A DNA stretch of 64,000 nucleotides from Pseudomonadota bacterium (GCA_018971625.1 JAGXAJ010000010.1:1-64000), one strand, 5' to 3'. Positions 21,012 to 29,645 are shown, counted from the stretch's first letter. Notes: generated by a model not told the origin, from the letters alone. Made by a program: numbers and translations.

Positions 21012-22010
21012 TTACTCGGCTTCGGCGGTCATCGCCTTGGCCTGGGCGACCCAGCCATCAGCACGGCTTGGAAGTCCGACCTCTTCGCCGATCTTGTGCG
21101 CAGTATCGTGATCGAGTTCGGCGAGCTGCCAGTAATGGAAGATGCCGAGGTCGTTGAACTTCTTCTCGATCGCGCCGGACACGCCGGTAAGCTTCTTGAG
21201 GTCATCGGCCGCGCCGCGCGGACCAGCGAGGCCCTGGAAGCCGGCAGGCTGTGGGGCAGTCGGAATTTCCTGGCGGACCGGATGCGCCGAGGCGCCGATA
21301 TCGATACCGGATTCGCCTTGCGCACGCGAAATGCCGTCGATGGCCGCACGTGCGACCAGATCGCAATACATCGAGATCGCACGGCCGGCGTCGTCATTGC
21401 CGGGCACAACGTAGGTGATGCCCTTCGGATCCGAATTGGTATCGACGATGGCGGCGACCGGAATGTTGAGCCGCTGCGCCTCGGCGATCGCGATGTCTTC
21501 CTTATTGGTGTCGATCACGAAGATCATGTCGGGCAGACCGCCCATGTCCTTGATGCCGCCGAGCGAACGATCGAGCTTGTCGCGCTCGCGCTGCAGGGTC
21601 AGGCGCTCTTTCTTGGTGTATTGCGCGCTCTCGCCGGTGCCGAGCATTTCCTCGAGCTGGCGTAGCCGCTTGATCGAGCCCGATACCGTCTTCCAGTTGG
21701 TCAGCGTGCCGCCGAGCCAGCGTGAATTGACGAAATATTGCGCCGAACGCTTCGCCGCTTCCGCGATGCCGTCCTGCGCCTGCCGCTTGGTGCCGACGAA
21801 CAGGATACGGCCCCCCTTGGCGACGGTGTCACTCACCGCTTGCAGCGCGCGATGCAGCAGCGGCACGGTCTGGGCGAGGTCGATGATGTGGATGTTGTTG
21901 CGGGCACCGAAAATGTAATCCGCCATCTTCGGATTCCAGCGGTGGGCCTGGTGGCCAAAGTGCACGCCAGCCTCAAGCAGCTGACGCATAGAAAAATCGG
22001 GTAGCGCCAT
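21012..22010 (-). CDS. rpsB: 30S ribosomal protein S2
   Basis: Small-subunit ribosomal protein S2. It is 332 residues long, about 90 longer than E. coli S2. The core is intact: [48 protein letters not shown] and the [19 protein letters not shown] region. The extra part is a C-terminal extension (from about residue 245) with an acidic helix-hairpin-like segment ([20 protein letters not shown]), common in Alphaproteobacteria and resembling a helix-hairpin-helix. The ATG at 22010 starts the conserved core. It heads the block rpsB to lpxB and has its own promoter upstream. Confidence 0.97.
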   Translation of the reverse strand: MALPDFSMRQLLEAGVHFGHQAHRWNPKMADYIFGARNNIHIIDLAQTVPLLHRALQAVSDTVAKGGRILFVGTKRQAQDGIAEAAKRSAQYFVNSRWLGGTLTNWKTVSGSIKRLRQLEEMLGTGESAQYTKKERLTLQRERDKLDRSLGGIKDMGGLPDMIFVIDTNKEDIAIAEAQRLNIPVAAIVDTNSDPKGITYVVPGNDDAGRAISMYCDLVARAAIDGISRAQGESGIDIGASAHPVRQEIPTAPQPAGFQGLAGPRGAADDLKKLTGVSGAIEKKFNDLGIFHYWQLAELDHDTAHKIGEEVGLPSRADGWVAQAKAMTAEAE

Positions 22011-22113
22011 CGTATCAGTTCTCCGGTTGGTTCCTCCGGAAACGTGTGAGCAAACGAGCCTGTTGGCCCGGTTGCCACCGGACGGCCTTTTCAGCCAAGT
22101 TTCCGTGTGAGAT

Positions 22114-22148
22114 GGCGCGCTATATAGCCGGTTTTCGGCGATACGCAA
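22114..22148 (-). promoter_or_regulatory. predicted sigma-70 promoter of rpsB
   Basis: Read on the minus strand, TTGCGT (22148-22143) and TATATA (22126-22121) are spaced 16 bases apart. This would give a leader of about 100 nt before rpsB. The leader contains complementary pieces (GGAAAC near its start and GTTTCC just before the GGAGGA Shine-Dalgarno), which could fold over the start site, as expected for S2 autoregulation. The boxes are seen; the regulation is inferred. Confidence 0.45.
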
Positions 22149-22194
22149 GGAAATAGGCCGGTGGGCGCCTATTTGACCGCCAAACCCCGCTTTT

Positions 22195-22302
22195 CGGACC
22201 CTCAAACCACCATGCGACCTTGCCGTCCTTGAGCCGGTAGACACCGCCGACGATCTTGAGCTTGCCGTCCTCAACCGCTGCACCGCGGGCGCCGCCAGCC
22301 AC
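22195..22302 (-). pseudogene. possible C-terminal remnant of a beta-carbonic anhydrase
   Basis: A short open stretch encodes [20 protein letters not shown], which resembles the last strand pair of beta-carbonic anhydrases (pattern G-x-L-x-hh-G-h-Y-x-L-x-x-G-x-V). No zinc-binding part or start is upstream: a stop codon occurs seven codons before the GTG. If the resemblance is right, this is a relic whose body has been lost. It may instead be chance. It overlaps the upstream edge of the rpsB promoter region. The rest of the 22011-22461 gap holds no other gene. Confidence 0.3.
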
Positions 22303-22421
22303 AGCCGGTCGCAGACACTGCTACGAGAAGCCTCGCCGGGTTGTGCTGGCGTGCTCCTGCTCGCCTTGCCGACAAATCCCGCACATGATCCTCCCCCGAC
22401 GATCGCTGTGCTCGATTCGTG

Positions 22422-22456
22422 ATGGTGCCCGATTCAGTACATGAATCGGGCACCAT
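22422..22456 (-). repeat. 14-bp perfect inverted repeat after the caspase-like gene
   Basis: The arms ATGGTGCCCGATTC (22422-22435) and its complement (22443-22456) flank a seven-base loop. It begins five bases after the caspase-like stop at 22462. No U-run follows on the minus strand, so a classical terminator is not certain; it could be an mRNA 3'-end stabiliser or a protein site. Confidence 0.6.
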
Positions 22457-22461
22457 TTCCG

Positions 22462-24723
22462 TCAGCACCTGGGCTGGTTCGGTGGACACTTCTTGGCCGG
22501 CGCTGACGGCCTCGGAGGTGCTGGTCGGGCCGCCGGCGGCGCCGGACGGGCCACCGGACGAGGCGGAGCCGGCCTTGGTGGTGGTGGCGCTGGCCTCGAG
22601 GGTGGTGGCGCCGGCCTCGAGGGTGGCGGTGCAGGCCTCGGCGGCGACGCGGCCTTCGGTGCGAGCGGTGGCTTCACCGGCTTCGCCTCAGGCTTGGGCC
22701 GAGGTGGGAGCGTCGCGGGTGCCGGTCTTCGCTTCTCATGCTCCTCCGGCACATGCGACGGTGCTTGCGCCACCGGCGGCCTACCGGGTATGGCCGGCGT
22801 GACCTTCTCCTCCCGGACGTTCGGCTTCGGTGGCGTGGCCGGTGTGGCAGGATTTGCCGGCGTGAGCTTGGCATTGGGATTCACGTTGCCCTTGGCGCTA
22901 GGGGCCGCAGGCGGCAGCTTCGCACTCGGGTTCACCCCGCCGAAAGGTGTTGCCCCGGGCGTGCCGGGTGGCGCCGGCGGATTGCCCTTGGCGCCGGGGA
23001 CCGGAAGCGCATTGCCCTTGGGCAGCTCCTGCCGTTCATGCCTTTCCGGCTGGGCGTTCGCCTTGACAGGCATCACGACCATAGCGCCGGGCTTCACGGT
23101 CGGATTGCTGACGAACGCCTGCTGGCTCGGCGGCAGCTTCTGCGTCGGGTTCTTCTGGATCGACAAGGCCTGCTGATGGACCACGGTTGGCACCGGAATT
23201 GTCGCGCCGACCGGTCTACCGCTGGCGGCGGCCGCTGCGGCAGCGGCAGGATTGCCGGCCGCAACCACCGCCGGCGGCCGGTTGATCACGGTGTTGATGA
23301 TCGTCGTGTTGTGGATGTTGTTGTAGATGATGTTATTAGGCGGCGCCGCGACATAGACCGGCGGCCGGACAAAGACCGGGACCGGCACAAACACCGGCTG
23401 CGGCAGGATGAACAGCCCGACCGGCGCGTAAGGCGGCGGCAGCACGACAAAATCCGGTGGCGGCGGCGGCAGGAAGTAGACTGGCGGCGGCGGCGGTGGT
23501 GCGAAGTCGAAATCGGGGTCGCCGAAATAGAGCACGGGACGGTCGACATAGACGATTTCGTCCGGCGGCGGCGGCGGGATGTCATAGTCCAGCATCGCGA
23601 ACGACGGCGGCGGCTCGAGCGATGCCGTCAGGATCGAAAGGCGCCGGCGTGCGTCCCAGGCATGTGGCCCGTTCGGATAGCGCCGCAGATAGGACCAATA
23701 GGCGTCGGGCGTGTCGGCTAGATAGGTGCGGCGCCAGGTGATGGCTTCGCGGCGCGCGGCGAGGATCGCCCTCACGCGCTTGGCCATGGGGTCGCCGGGA
23801 TAAGCCGCCAGGAAATCCTGATAACCCTGCATGGTGTCGCGCGTCAGCGCCGCGGTATAGGCATCATGCGCCGAGAGGGCACGCATCGGCTTGTCACGGA
23901 TCGCGGCGACCTGATCGGCAGCGCCCTGCACCGGCGGGGCGTCCGGGGCGCGATCGAAAAACGTGAACTGCGCCTGGATCTTCTGGGAATCCCAAGGCAC
24001 CTGCCCGCCCTTGGTGTCCTCGCTGACGCGCAGGCGCACGCGGTCGAACACCTCCGGCAGCGACAGGCCGCCGGTGCGGATCATCTCGGCCAGCGACTGC
24101 GCATAGGCGCCGTACGGCCCGGGCTCGTTGGGAGCGATCGTGCCGGGCGCCGCATTGAACGCGATCAGCATGTTCGGCTGCGGATCGACCAGCGCAAGCC
24201 CGCCCGCGATCGGATTGCCGCCTTCGATGAAGGGTTGCTGCCGCGCCGCATCGAGAATGACGACACTGGCCTTAAGCGGCACCGACGCGAGCTCGCGCAT
24301 GTAATCGCTGATCCGCAAGCCTTCGATCGGAATATCGGTGTCGGCATTGACCGCCGCATCCACCGGAATGAAGTAGTTCTCACCCGCAAGCTGCACGCCG
24401 TAGCCGGCGAGATAGACGATCGCCACGGTATCGGCAGGCGACGCCTGGACTTTCTGCATGAAATCGCGAAAGCTCTTGCGCAGCGTGTCGGCATCGAGGT
24501 CGCGGGCACCGATCACGTCAAAGCCCGCTGCCTGCAGTGTCTGAGCAATCAAGCCGGCATCATTGGCCGCGGTCGCGAGCGGGCTCTTGGCGTAGGCGCC
24601 GTCGCCAACCACCAGCGCCACGCGCTTTTCCTGCTGCTGTGCGGCGGCCGGATCGATCAGCGCGGCGAAGGTGAAGACCAAAAACAGGCAGAGTGAAAGG
24701 ATCGGAACTCCGGCTCGCCGCAT
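22462..24723 (-). CDS. secreted caspase-like (C14 family) protein lacking the catalytic dyad
   Basis: A 753-residue exported protein. Residues 1-28 are a signal peptide (cut near PAAA|QQQ). Residues 32-255 are a caspase-like p20 fold, with RVALVVGDGAYAKSPLATAANDA and the usual flanking blocks. The catalytic histidine position reads YLAGYGVQ (Tyr108, codon 24400-24402) where active relatives have H. The cysteine position reads ILDAARQQPF (Ala160, codon 24244-24246) where active relatives have C. It is therefore predicted to be inactive as a protease. Residues 370-440 are proline-rich, and 460-753 are low-complexity Pro/Ala with repeated RPAPP units ending in KKCPPNQPRC. It probably acts as a binding or scaffold protein in the periplasm or at the cell surface. 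It stands alone, 257 bases after dnaE. Confidence 0.85.
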   Translation of the reverse strand: MRRAGVPILSLCLFLVFTFAALIDPAAAQQQEKRVALVVGDGAYAKSPLATAANDAGLIAQTLQAAGFDVIGARDLDADTLRKSFRDFMQKVQASPADTVAIVYLAGYGVQLAGENYFIPVDAAVNADTDIPIEGLRISDYMRELASVPLKASVVILDAARQQPFIEGGNPIAGGLALVDPQPNMLIAFNAAPGTIAPNEPGPYGAYAQSLAEMIRTGGLSLPEVFDRVRLRVSEDTKGGQVPWDSQKIQAQFTFFDRAPDAPPVQGAADQVAAIRDKPMRALSAHDAYTAALTRDTMQGYQDFLAAYPGDPMAKRVRAILAARREAITWRRTYLADTPDAYWSYLRRYPNGPHAWDARRRLSILTASLEPPPSFAMLDYDIPPPPPDEIVYVDRPVLYFGDPDFDFAPPPPPPVYFLPPPPPDFVVLPPPYAPVGLFILPQPVFVPVPVFVRPPVYVAAPPNNIIYNNIHNTTIINTVINRPPAVVAAGNPAAAAAAAASGRPVGATIPVPTVVHQQALSIQKNPTQKLPPSQQAFVSNPTVKPGAMVVMPVKANAQPERHERQELPKGNALPVPGAKGNPPAPPGTPGATPFGGVNPSAKLPPAAPSAKGNVNPNAKLTPANPATPATPPKPNVREEKVTPAIPGRPPVAQAPSHVPEEHEKRRPAPATLPPRPKPEAKPVKPPLAPKAASPPRPAPPPSRPAPPPSRPAPPPPRPAPPRPVARPAPPAARPAPPRPSAPAKKCPPNQPRC

Positions 24724-24980
24724 GGCTTTTGCGTCCCCTGGTCATCAAATCGACGATACAAAGCGCCGCTCGAACTGAACGGCGGTTGAACGACGCGCGG
24801 TTGTAGAATTTCAGCCTCCGCTCTGCGAGGCCATTCTCGATCATCGAGCCGAGTGTTGTAAGCTTCGCGTCAGAAGCTGCACTAATTTGCAATTGCATTG
24901 GAATCTAATTGTTCGATCCAAGGATCGCCGCATTCGACTAAAGGCGAACTCCCCGTTCAGGATAATCGAGAGGCCTGGTC

Positions 24981-27900
24981 CTACAGCGTCTCCACCATCT
25001 CGACGCCGGCGACCGCCTTGATCGCGCCGGCGATCTGCGGCGAAACCTGGAAGCGCCCTTCGAGCTTGAACTCGACCTCGGTCTGCATGTCGAGGCGAAG
25101 CACGAGCGCGACGTCACCACTGCCGGACTGTCCGGCCGACGGCGAAAGCCGCTTTGCGATCGACTCGAGGGGCTTGGTGTCGCGCAGGAATATGCGCAGG
25201 CCTTTTTGCGTTTTCGCTGCCGCGTCATCCAGCGGCTCGGCGTGCAGCACCCGGGCGCGAACTTCCTCACCCTGCAGTTCGGCCCCGAGCTGCAGCAACA
25301 CCGCAGCACCCGGCTCCAGCACGTCGCGATATTGCGCGAGCCCTTCGGAAAACAGCACCGCCTCGAAATGGCCGGTCGGATCGGACAGCCCCATGATACC
25401 CATCTTGTTGCCGGTCTTGGTGCGCCGCTCCATCCGCGACACCACCGTCGCCGCGACCTTTCCCGCGGTCGCGCCGGTTTTCACCGCGCGGGAAAACTCA
25501 GCCCAGGACTGCACCCGCAGCCGCTTCAGCACGGTGGCATAGTCGTCGAGTGGATGGCCTGACAAGAAGAAGCCGATCGCGTCATATTCGTGCCGCAGCC
25601 GTTCGGCCGGTAGCCACGGCTCGATCTGCGGCAGCATAATGGTCGGCGCATCGGGGGCGCCGCCGAACATGTCGTTCTGGCCCATGGTCGCGGCCTCATG
25701 GCTGCGCTGGCAGGCGGCCAGGATCGCCTCGGCGCCGGCAAACACCCGAGCGCGATTGGAATCGAGCGCGTCGAATGCACCTGCGGCCGCGAGGCTCTCG
25801 ATGACGCGCTTGTTGATTGCGCGCGGGCTAACCCGGGACGCGAAATCAGCCAGCGAGGTGAACAGCCCGCCTTTGCGCGCCTCCACGATGAGTTCGACCG
25901 CCTGGTGGCCGACCCCCTTCAAAGCCGCGAGCGCGTAGAAGATGGTGCCGTCGCTGACCTCGAAAGTTGTCCCCGAGCGAATGACCGAGGGCGCCTCGAC
26001 CTTGATACCGAGCCGCTGCGCTTCGGCGCGAAACTCGCTCAGCTTGTCGGTATTGGAGAGATCGAGCGTCATCGAAGCCGCCAGGAACTCGACCGGATAA
26101 TGCGCCTTCATGTAGGCGGTGTGATACGACACCAGCGCATAGGCCGCGGCATGGCTCTTGTTGAAACCGTAGTCGGCGAATTTCGCCAGCAATTCGAAAA
26201 TCGTTTCCGCCTGCCCGTGCAGGATGCCGCGTTCGATCGCGCCCGACACGAAACGCTCGCGCTGCATTTCCATCTCGGCGCGGATCTTCTTGCCCATCGC
26301 GCGCCGCAGCAGGTCGGCTTCGCCGAGCGAGTAGCCGGCCATCACCTGCGCAATCTGCATCACCTGTTCCTGATAGATGATGACGCCGAAAGTCTCCTTC
26401 AAAATCGGCTCGAGCATCGGGTGAAGGTATTCCGGCTCCTCGTCGCCGTGCTTGCGGGCACAATAGGTCGGGATGTTCGCCATGGGGCCGGGACGATAAA
26501 GCGCCACCAGCGCAATGATATCCTCGAAGCGATCGGGCCGCATGTCGACCAGCGCCCGTCGCATGCCCTGGCTTTCAACCTGGAACACGCCGACCACATC
26601 GCCCCTGGTCAGCATCTGATAACTTGCCGCGTCGTCGAGCGGCAGTGTCGCGAGATCGACGTGCACGTTGCGCTGCTTCAGCAGCTTGACCGCAACATCG
26701 AGCACCGTCAGCGTCTTCAGCCCGAGAAAGTCGAATTTGACAAGCCCGGCCGGCTCAACCCATTTCATGTTGAACTGGGTCACCGGCATGTCGGATTTGG
26801 GATCGCGATAAAGCGGCACCAGCTCGCTGAGCGGACGATCGGCGATCACGATGCCGGCAGCGTGGGTGGAAGCGTGCCGGGTCAGGCCTTCGAGACGCTG
26901 CGCGACGTCGAAGGCGCGCGCCACCACCGGGTCCTCGTCGCGAAACGCCTGCAGCTTCGGTTCGCTGGCGATCGCAGCCGCCAGCGTCACAGGTGCGGCC
27001 GGATTTTGCGGCACCAGTTTGGTGAGCTTGTCGACCTGGCCATAAGGCATCTGCAGCACGCGCCCGACGTCGCGTAGCACGCCGCGGGCCTGCAGGGTAC
27101 CGAAGGTGATGATCTGCGCTACCTGATCGCGGCCATAGCGCTGCTGCACGTAGTCGATCACCTCGCCGCGCCGGTCCTGGCAGAAGTCGATGTCGAAGTC
27201 GGGCATCGATACGCGTTCCGGATTGAGGAAGCGCTCGAACAGGAGACCAAAGCGGATCGGATCGAGATCGGTGATGGTCAGCGCATAGGCGACCAGCGAG
27301 CCGGCGCCGGAGCCGCGGCCTGGCCCGACCGGAATGCCCTCGGCCTTGGCCCATTTGATGAAGTCGGCAACGATCAGGAAGTAACCCGAATAGTTCATGC
27401 GGGTGATGACATCGATCTCGAAGGCGAGCCGCGCGCGATAGTCTTCCTCCGACGTGCCTTGCGACAGGCCATGCACCTTGAGCCGGTTGGCGAGCCCCTG
27501 TTCGGCCTGGCGGCGCAATTCCTCGTTTTCCTCGTTTTGCGCATCGGCTGCGTTGGCGCCGGCGCCGACCGTGAAGCGCGGCAGGATCGGCTTGCAGGTG
27601 GTAGGGCGGAACGAGCAACGCTCGGCGATCTCGACCGTCGACGCCAGGGCCTCCGGGAGGTCGGCGAACAACACGGCCATTTCGGCCCGGGTCTTGAAGC
27701 GGTGGTCGGCGGTGAGCTGATCGCGGTCGGTTTCAGCAATCAGCCGTCCGCCGGCGATGCAAAGCAGTGCATCATGGGCTTCGTAATCGTCAGCGGTCGC
27801 GAAAAAAGGCTCGTTGGTCGCAACCAGCGGAATGCCCTTGGTGTAAGCAAGATCGATCAGGCTGGTCTCGGCGCGGCGTTCTTTTTCGATGCTGTGGCGC

Positions 27901-28436
27901 TGCAACTCGATGTAGAACCGGTCGCCGAACAGGCTTGCCAACCGATCGCAACGGATCGCCGCCAGCGCGGCCTGATCGGCTGTGATCGCGAGCGAAATCG
28001 GCCCCTGCGGACCGCCGGTCAGAGCGATCAGGTCTTCGGCATCGCCCTCCAGCCAATTAAACTTGACGTGTGGCGCCTGGTTCACCGGCGTTTCCAGGAA
28101 CGCCCGCGAGTTCAGCCGCATCAGGCTGCGGTAGCCGCGCTCGCGCGCCGCCAGCAGCACGATCCGGGTCGGTCCGGCCGACAGCGCGTTGCGCGCCGTC
28201 GGGTCCTGATCACCGAAATCGACCGCCAGTTCGCAGCCGATGATCGGCTGGATACCGTAGCCGGCAAGCTTGTCGGAGAACTCCAGCGCACCGAACATAT
28301 TGTCAGTGTCGGTCAGCGCCAGCGCCGGCTGGCGGTCGGCCTTGGCCAGTTCCGCCAGTTTCTGGATCTTGATCGAGCCTTTCAGCAGCGAATAGGCGGA
28401 GTGAACATGGAGATGGACAAATCCGGCATTGGGCAT
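24981..28436 (-). CDS. dnaE: DNA polymerase III subunit alpha
   Basis: Replicative polymerase alpha subunit. It is 1151 residues long, the length of DnaE1 rather than the shorter mutagenic DnaE2/ImuC. The PHP domain is at the N-terminus (FVHLHVHSAYSLLKG, residues 6-20). The polymerase active-site aspartates lie in SMPDFDIDFCQDRRG, preceded by VGPGRGSGAGSLVAYAL. A beta-clamp and HhH region and an OB fold (around DPTGHFEAVLFSEGL) follow. It sits downstream of lolD in the order proS-lolC-lolD-dnaE conserved in Alphaproteobacteria. A small SOS-boxed gene lies 178 bases upstream on the same strand, so read-through into dnaE is possible. Confidence 0.97.
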   Translation of the reverse strand: MPNAGFVHLHVHSAYSLLKGSIKIQKLAELAKADRQPALALTDTDNMFGALEFSDKLAGYGIQPIIGCELAVDFGDQDPTARNALSAGPTRIVLLAARERGYRSLMRLNSRAFLETPVNQAPHVKFNWLEGDAEDLIALTGGPQGPISLAITADQAALAAIRCDRLASLFGDRFYIELQRHSIEKERRAETSLIDLAYTKGIPLVATNEPFFATADDYEAHDALLCIAGGRLIAETDRDQLTADHRFKTRAEMAVLFADLPEALASTVEIAERCSFRPTTCKPILPRFTVGAGANAADAQNEENEELRRQAEQGLANRLKVHGLSQGTSEEDYRARLAFEIDVITRMNYSGYFLIVADFIKWAKAEGIPVGPGRGSGAGSLVAYALTITDLDPIRFGLLFERFLNPERVSMPDFDIDFCQDRRGEVIDYVQQRYGRDQVAQIITFGTLQARGVLRDVGRVLQMPYGQVDKLTKLVPQNPAAPVTLAAAIASEPKLQAFRDEDPVVARAFDVAQRLEGLTRHASTHAAGIVIADRPLSELVPLYRDPKSDMPVTQFNMKWVEPAGLVKFDFLGLKTLTVLDVAVKLLKQRNVHVDLATLPLDDAASYQMLTRGDVVGVFQVESQGMRRALVDMRPDRFEDIIALVALYRPGPMANIPTYCARKHGDEEPEYLHPMLEPILKETFGVIIYQEQVMQIAQVMAGYSLGEADLLRRAMGKKIRAEMEMQRERFVSGAIERGILHGQAETIFELLAKFADYGFNKSHAAAYALVSYHTAYMKAHYPVEFLAASMTLDLSNTDKLSEFRAEAQRLGIKVEAPSVIRSGTTFEVSDGTIFYALAALKGVGHQAVELIVEARKGGLFTSLADFASRVSPRAINKRVIESLAAAGAFDALDSNRARVFAGAEAILAACQRSHEAATMGQNDMFGGAPDAPTIMLPQIEPWLPAERLRHEYDAIGFFLSGHPLDDYATVLKRLRVQSWAEFSRAVKTGATAGKVAATVVSRMERRTKTGNKMGIMGLSDPTGHFEAVLFSEGLAQYRDVLEPGAAVLLQLGAELQGEEVRARVLHAEPLDDAAAKTQKGLRIFLRDTKPLESIAKRLSPSAGQSGSGDVALVLRLDMQTEVEFKLEGRFQVSPQIAGAIKAVAGVEMVETL

Positions 28437-28614
28437 GGTCGCGGGTGGCTTTTCGGTCGTGACTGGCCGGGGCTGGCCAAACCAAGCTTGTTAAGCTGCC
28501 TCAATGGCAGACTCGGCGCGCGATGGTGAAGCCCATTGCCACGGCTGTCCACGTGGAACGCATGGTTTGCATCGGCCATCCGGCTTTTCCCCAGGCGCCC
28601 CAGCACGCCCAGCG

Positions 28615-28713
28615 CTAGAGCTGAGTGATGAGTTGCGCCCAAACCGCGATCATCCCGATAAACATCGCGATCGACGCCAGCGCCGCCGCTTCTTCCACGA
28701 AAATCCTCAGCAT
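28615..28713 (-). CDS. 32-residue membrane peptide under predicted SOS control
   Basis: A tiny gene encoding 32 residues: MLRIFVEEAAA followed by one hydrophobic segment (about residues 9-30, with SIAMFIGMIAVWAQ) and a short polar end. It is almost certainly an inner-membrane peptide with a charged N-terminal patch. Translation is supported by an ideal Shine-Dalgarno, AGGAGG (28724-28719), five bases before the ATG. Directly upstream are two LexA-type boxes. Caulobacter uses a similarly sized (29-residue) SOS-induced inner-membrane peptide, SidA, to block division through FtsW/FtsN; a comparable role here is an inference from size, topology and regulation, not homology. It is upstream of dnaE on the same strand. 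Confidence 0.7.
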   Translation of the reverse strand: MLRIFVEEAAALASIAMFIGMIAVWAQLITQL

Positions 28714-28732
28714 CTCTGCCTCCTGAAATCTG

Positions 28733-28765
28733 GAACATAATAGGAACAATGTTCTCTTTTTGTTC
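28733..28765 (-). promoter_or_regulatory. paired LexA (SOS) boxes
   Basis: Two copies of the alphaproteobacterial LexA motif lie back to back. On the + strand they read GAAC-N7-GAAC at 28733-28747 and GTTC-N7-GTTC at 28751-28765. The proximal box starts 19 bases before the ATG of the 32-residue peptide and contains TATTAT (28742-28737), a good -10 candidate, so a bound repressor would cover the promoter. Caveat: the central GAAC-ATT-GTTC is itself palindromic and could bind another dimer. Confidence 0.7.
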
Positions 28766-28917
28766 TTAGGAGTCAAGAGGCGGCCACGCCGCTCTCTTCC
28801 GGAAAGCGCTCTAAAAGAATTCTCTTGGTTAATGGCGAGATTTATGCCGCCCCCGCGCCGGTTGGCGCGCCAAGCCATCTTCTTAAATCAGGGCGGCACC
28901 GGACGGCTTACCACCGG

Positions 28918-29103
28918 CTACAGGAAGGTCTTCTCCGGTTGCACCGTGAGACGGATGGCAATTTCGGTGCTGCCGTCGAACACTTCGAGCAGATGATCGC
29001 AGAGCAGGCAACGGAACTCGCCTGTGGTTCCCTTGCCACTAGCGAGCTCGACCCGGCGATAGCCGGCGTGGCAGTTCGGACAGATGATGTCGGATTTTTT
29101 CAT
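28918..29103 (-). CDS. small zinc-ribbon protein
   Basis: A 61-residue protein with two CxxC knuckles: CPNC (residues 8-11) and CLLC (32-35), spaced as in MJ0042-type zinc ribbons. The C-terminus EVFDGSTEIAIRLTVQPEKTF is a beta-rich tail. I recognise this as a conserved small family of Bradyrhizobium and relatives. It probably binds zinc, and its role is unknown. The ATG at 29103 fits the family start; a GTG three codons upstream is possible but has no better ribosome binding site. It is followed by a 150-base gap before the SOS-boxed peptide gene. Confidence 0.75.
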   Translation of the reverse strand: MKKSDIICPNCHAGYRRVELASGKGTTGEFRCLLCDHLLEVFDGSTEIAIRLTVQPEKTFL

Positions 29104-29371
29104 GGGGAGCACATATTGCTCAGCGGAAGCCGACTTTGATAGTGCGGATGCCTGTTACGATCGAAATAACATTTGGATGTGACCGGAATAAGCCAGCTGC
29201 AGTTCGCTTCCAAGCAGGTCACGACGGTGAAGCGCCGTTTTTACATGATCCCATGAAGGTAGTCTTGGTGATGGCATCTTCCTATATGCCGTGTATCAGC
29301 TCACAGCGTCCGCTCAGGCGCCAGCGGTGAGACGTAACCGGCCGTGGCCGGCCCTCGCAAGGGAGGCAACG

Positions 29372-29635
29372 ATGCGCATCGCGATTCCAACGATTTTGAT
29401 TCTTGCGATGGCTACGGTAGCGATGCCTGCGCGAGCGCAGACCTATGACCCGACTTTTCCGGTCTGTTTGCACGTATACGGCCCGACCGGCTACTTCCAA
29501 TGCCGGTATTTCTCGCTGCGACAGTGCGCGATATCGGCCTCCGGTCGTGCGGCCCAGTGCGTCGTCAATCCCTATTTCGCAAATGACGGTTTCTCAAATG
29601 GTCGAAACCCGCGGCATTATCGCCGCGCCTATTGA
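29372..29635 (+). CDS. DUF3551 family secreted protein
   Basis: An 87-residue exported protein. The signal peptide spans residues 1-23 (MRIAIPTILILAMATVAMPARAQ). The mature part has the DUF3551 pattern CLHVYG, CRYFSLRQC and ASGRAAQCVVNPY, with four cysteines likely in disulfides. This family is abundant and nearly confined to Bradyrhizobium and close relatives, and its function is not known. The start is supported by GGGAGG just before the ATG. It converges on lolD with ten bases between stops. The 268-base gap to the zinc-ribbon gene must hold both divergent promoters. Confidence 0.85.
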   Translation: MRIAIPTILILAMATVAMPARAQTYDPTFPVCLHVYGPTGYFQCRYFSLRQCAISASGRAAQCVVNPYFANDGFSNGRNPRHYRRAY

Positions 29636-29645
29636 GCGCGCGCCG

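Noticed and set aside
25698..27077. 459-residue + strand frame inside dnaE
   Set aside because: Shadow of dnaE, which shows all polymerase motifs on the minus strand.
24981..28436. dnaE as the SOS mutagenesis polymerase dnaE2/imuC
   Set aside because: Length (1151 residues), intact PHP domain and the lolD neighbourhood fit the replicative DnaE1; no imuA or imuB adjacent.
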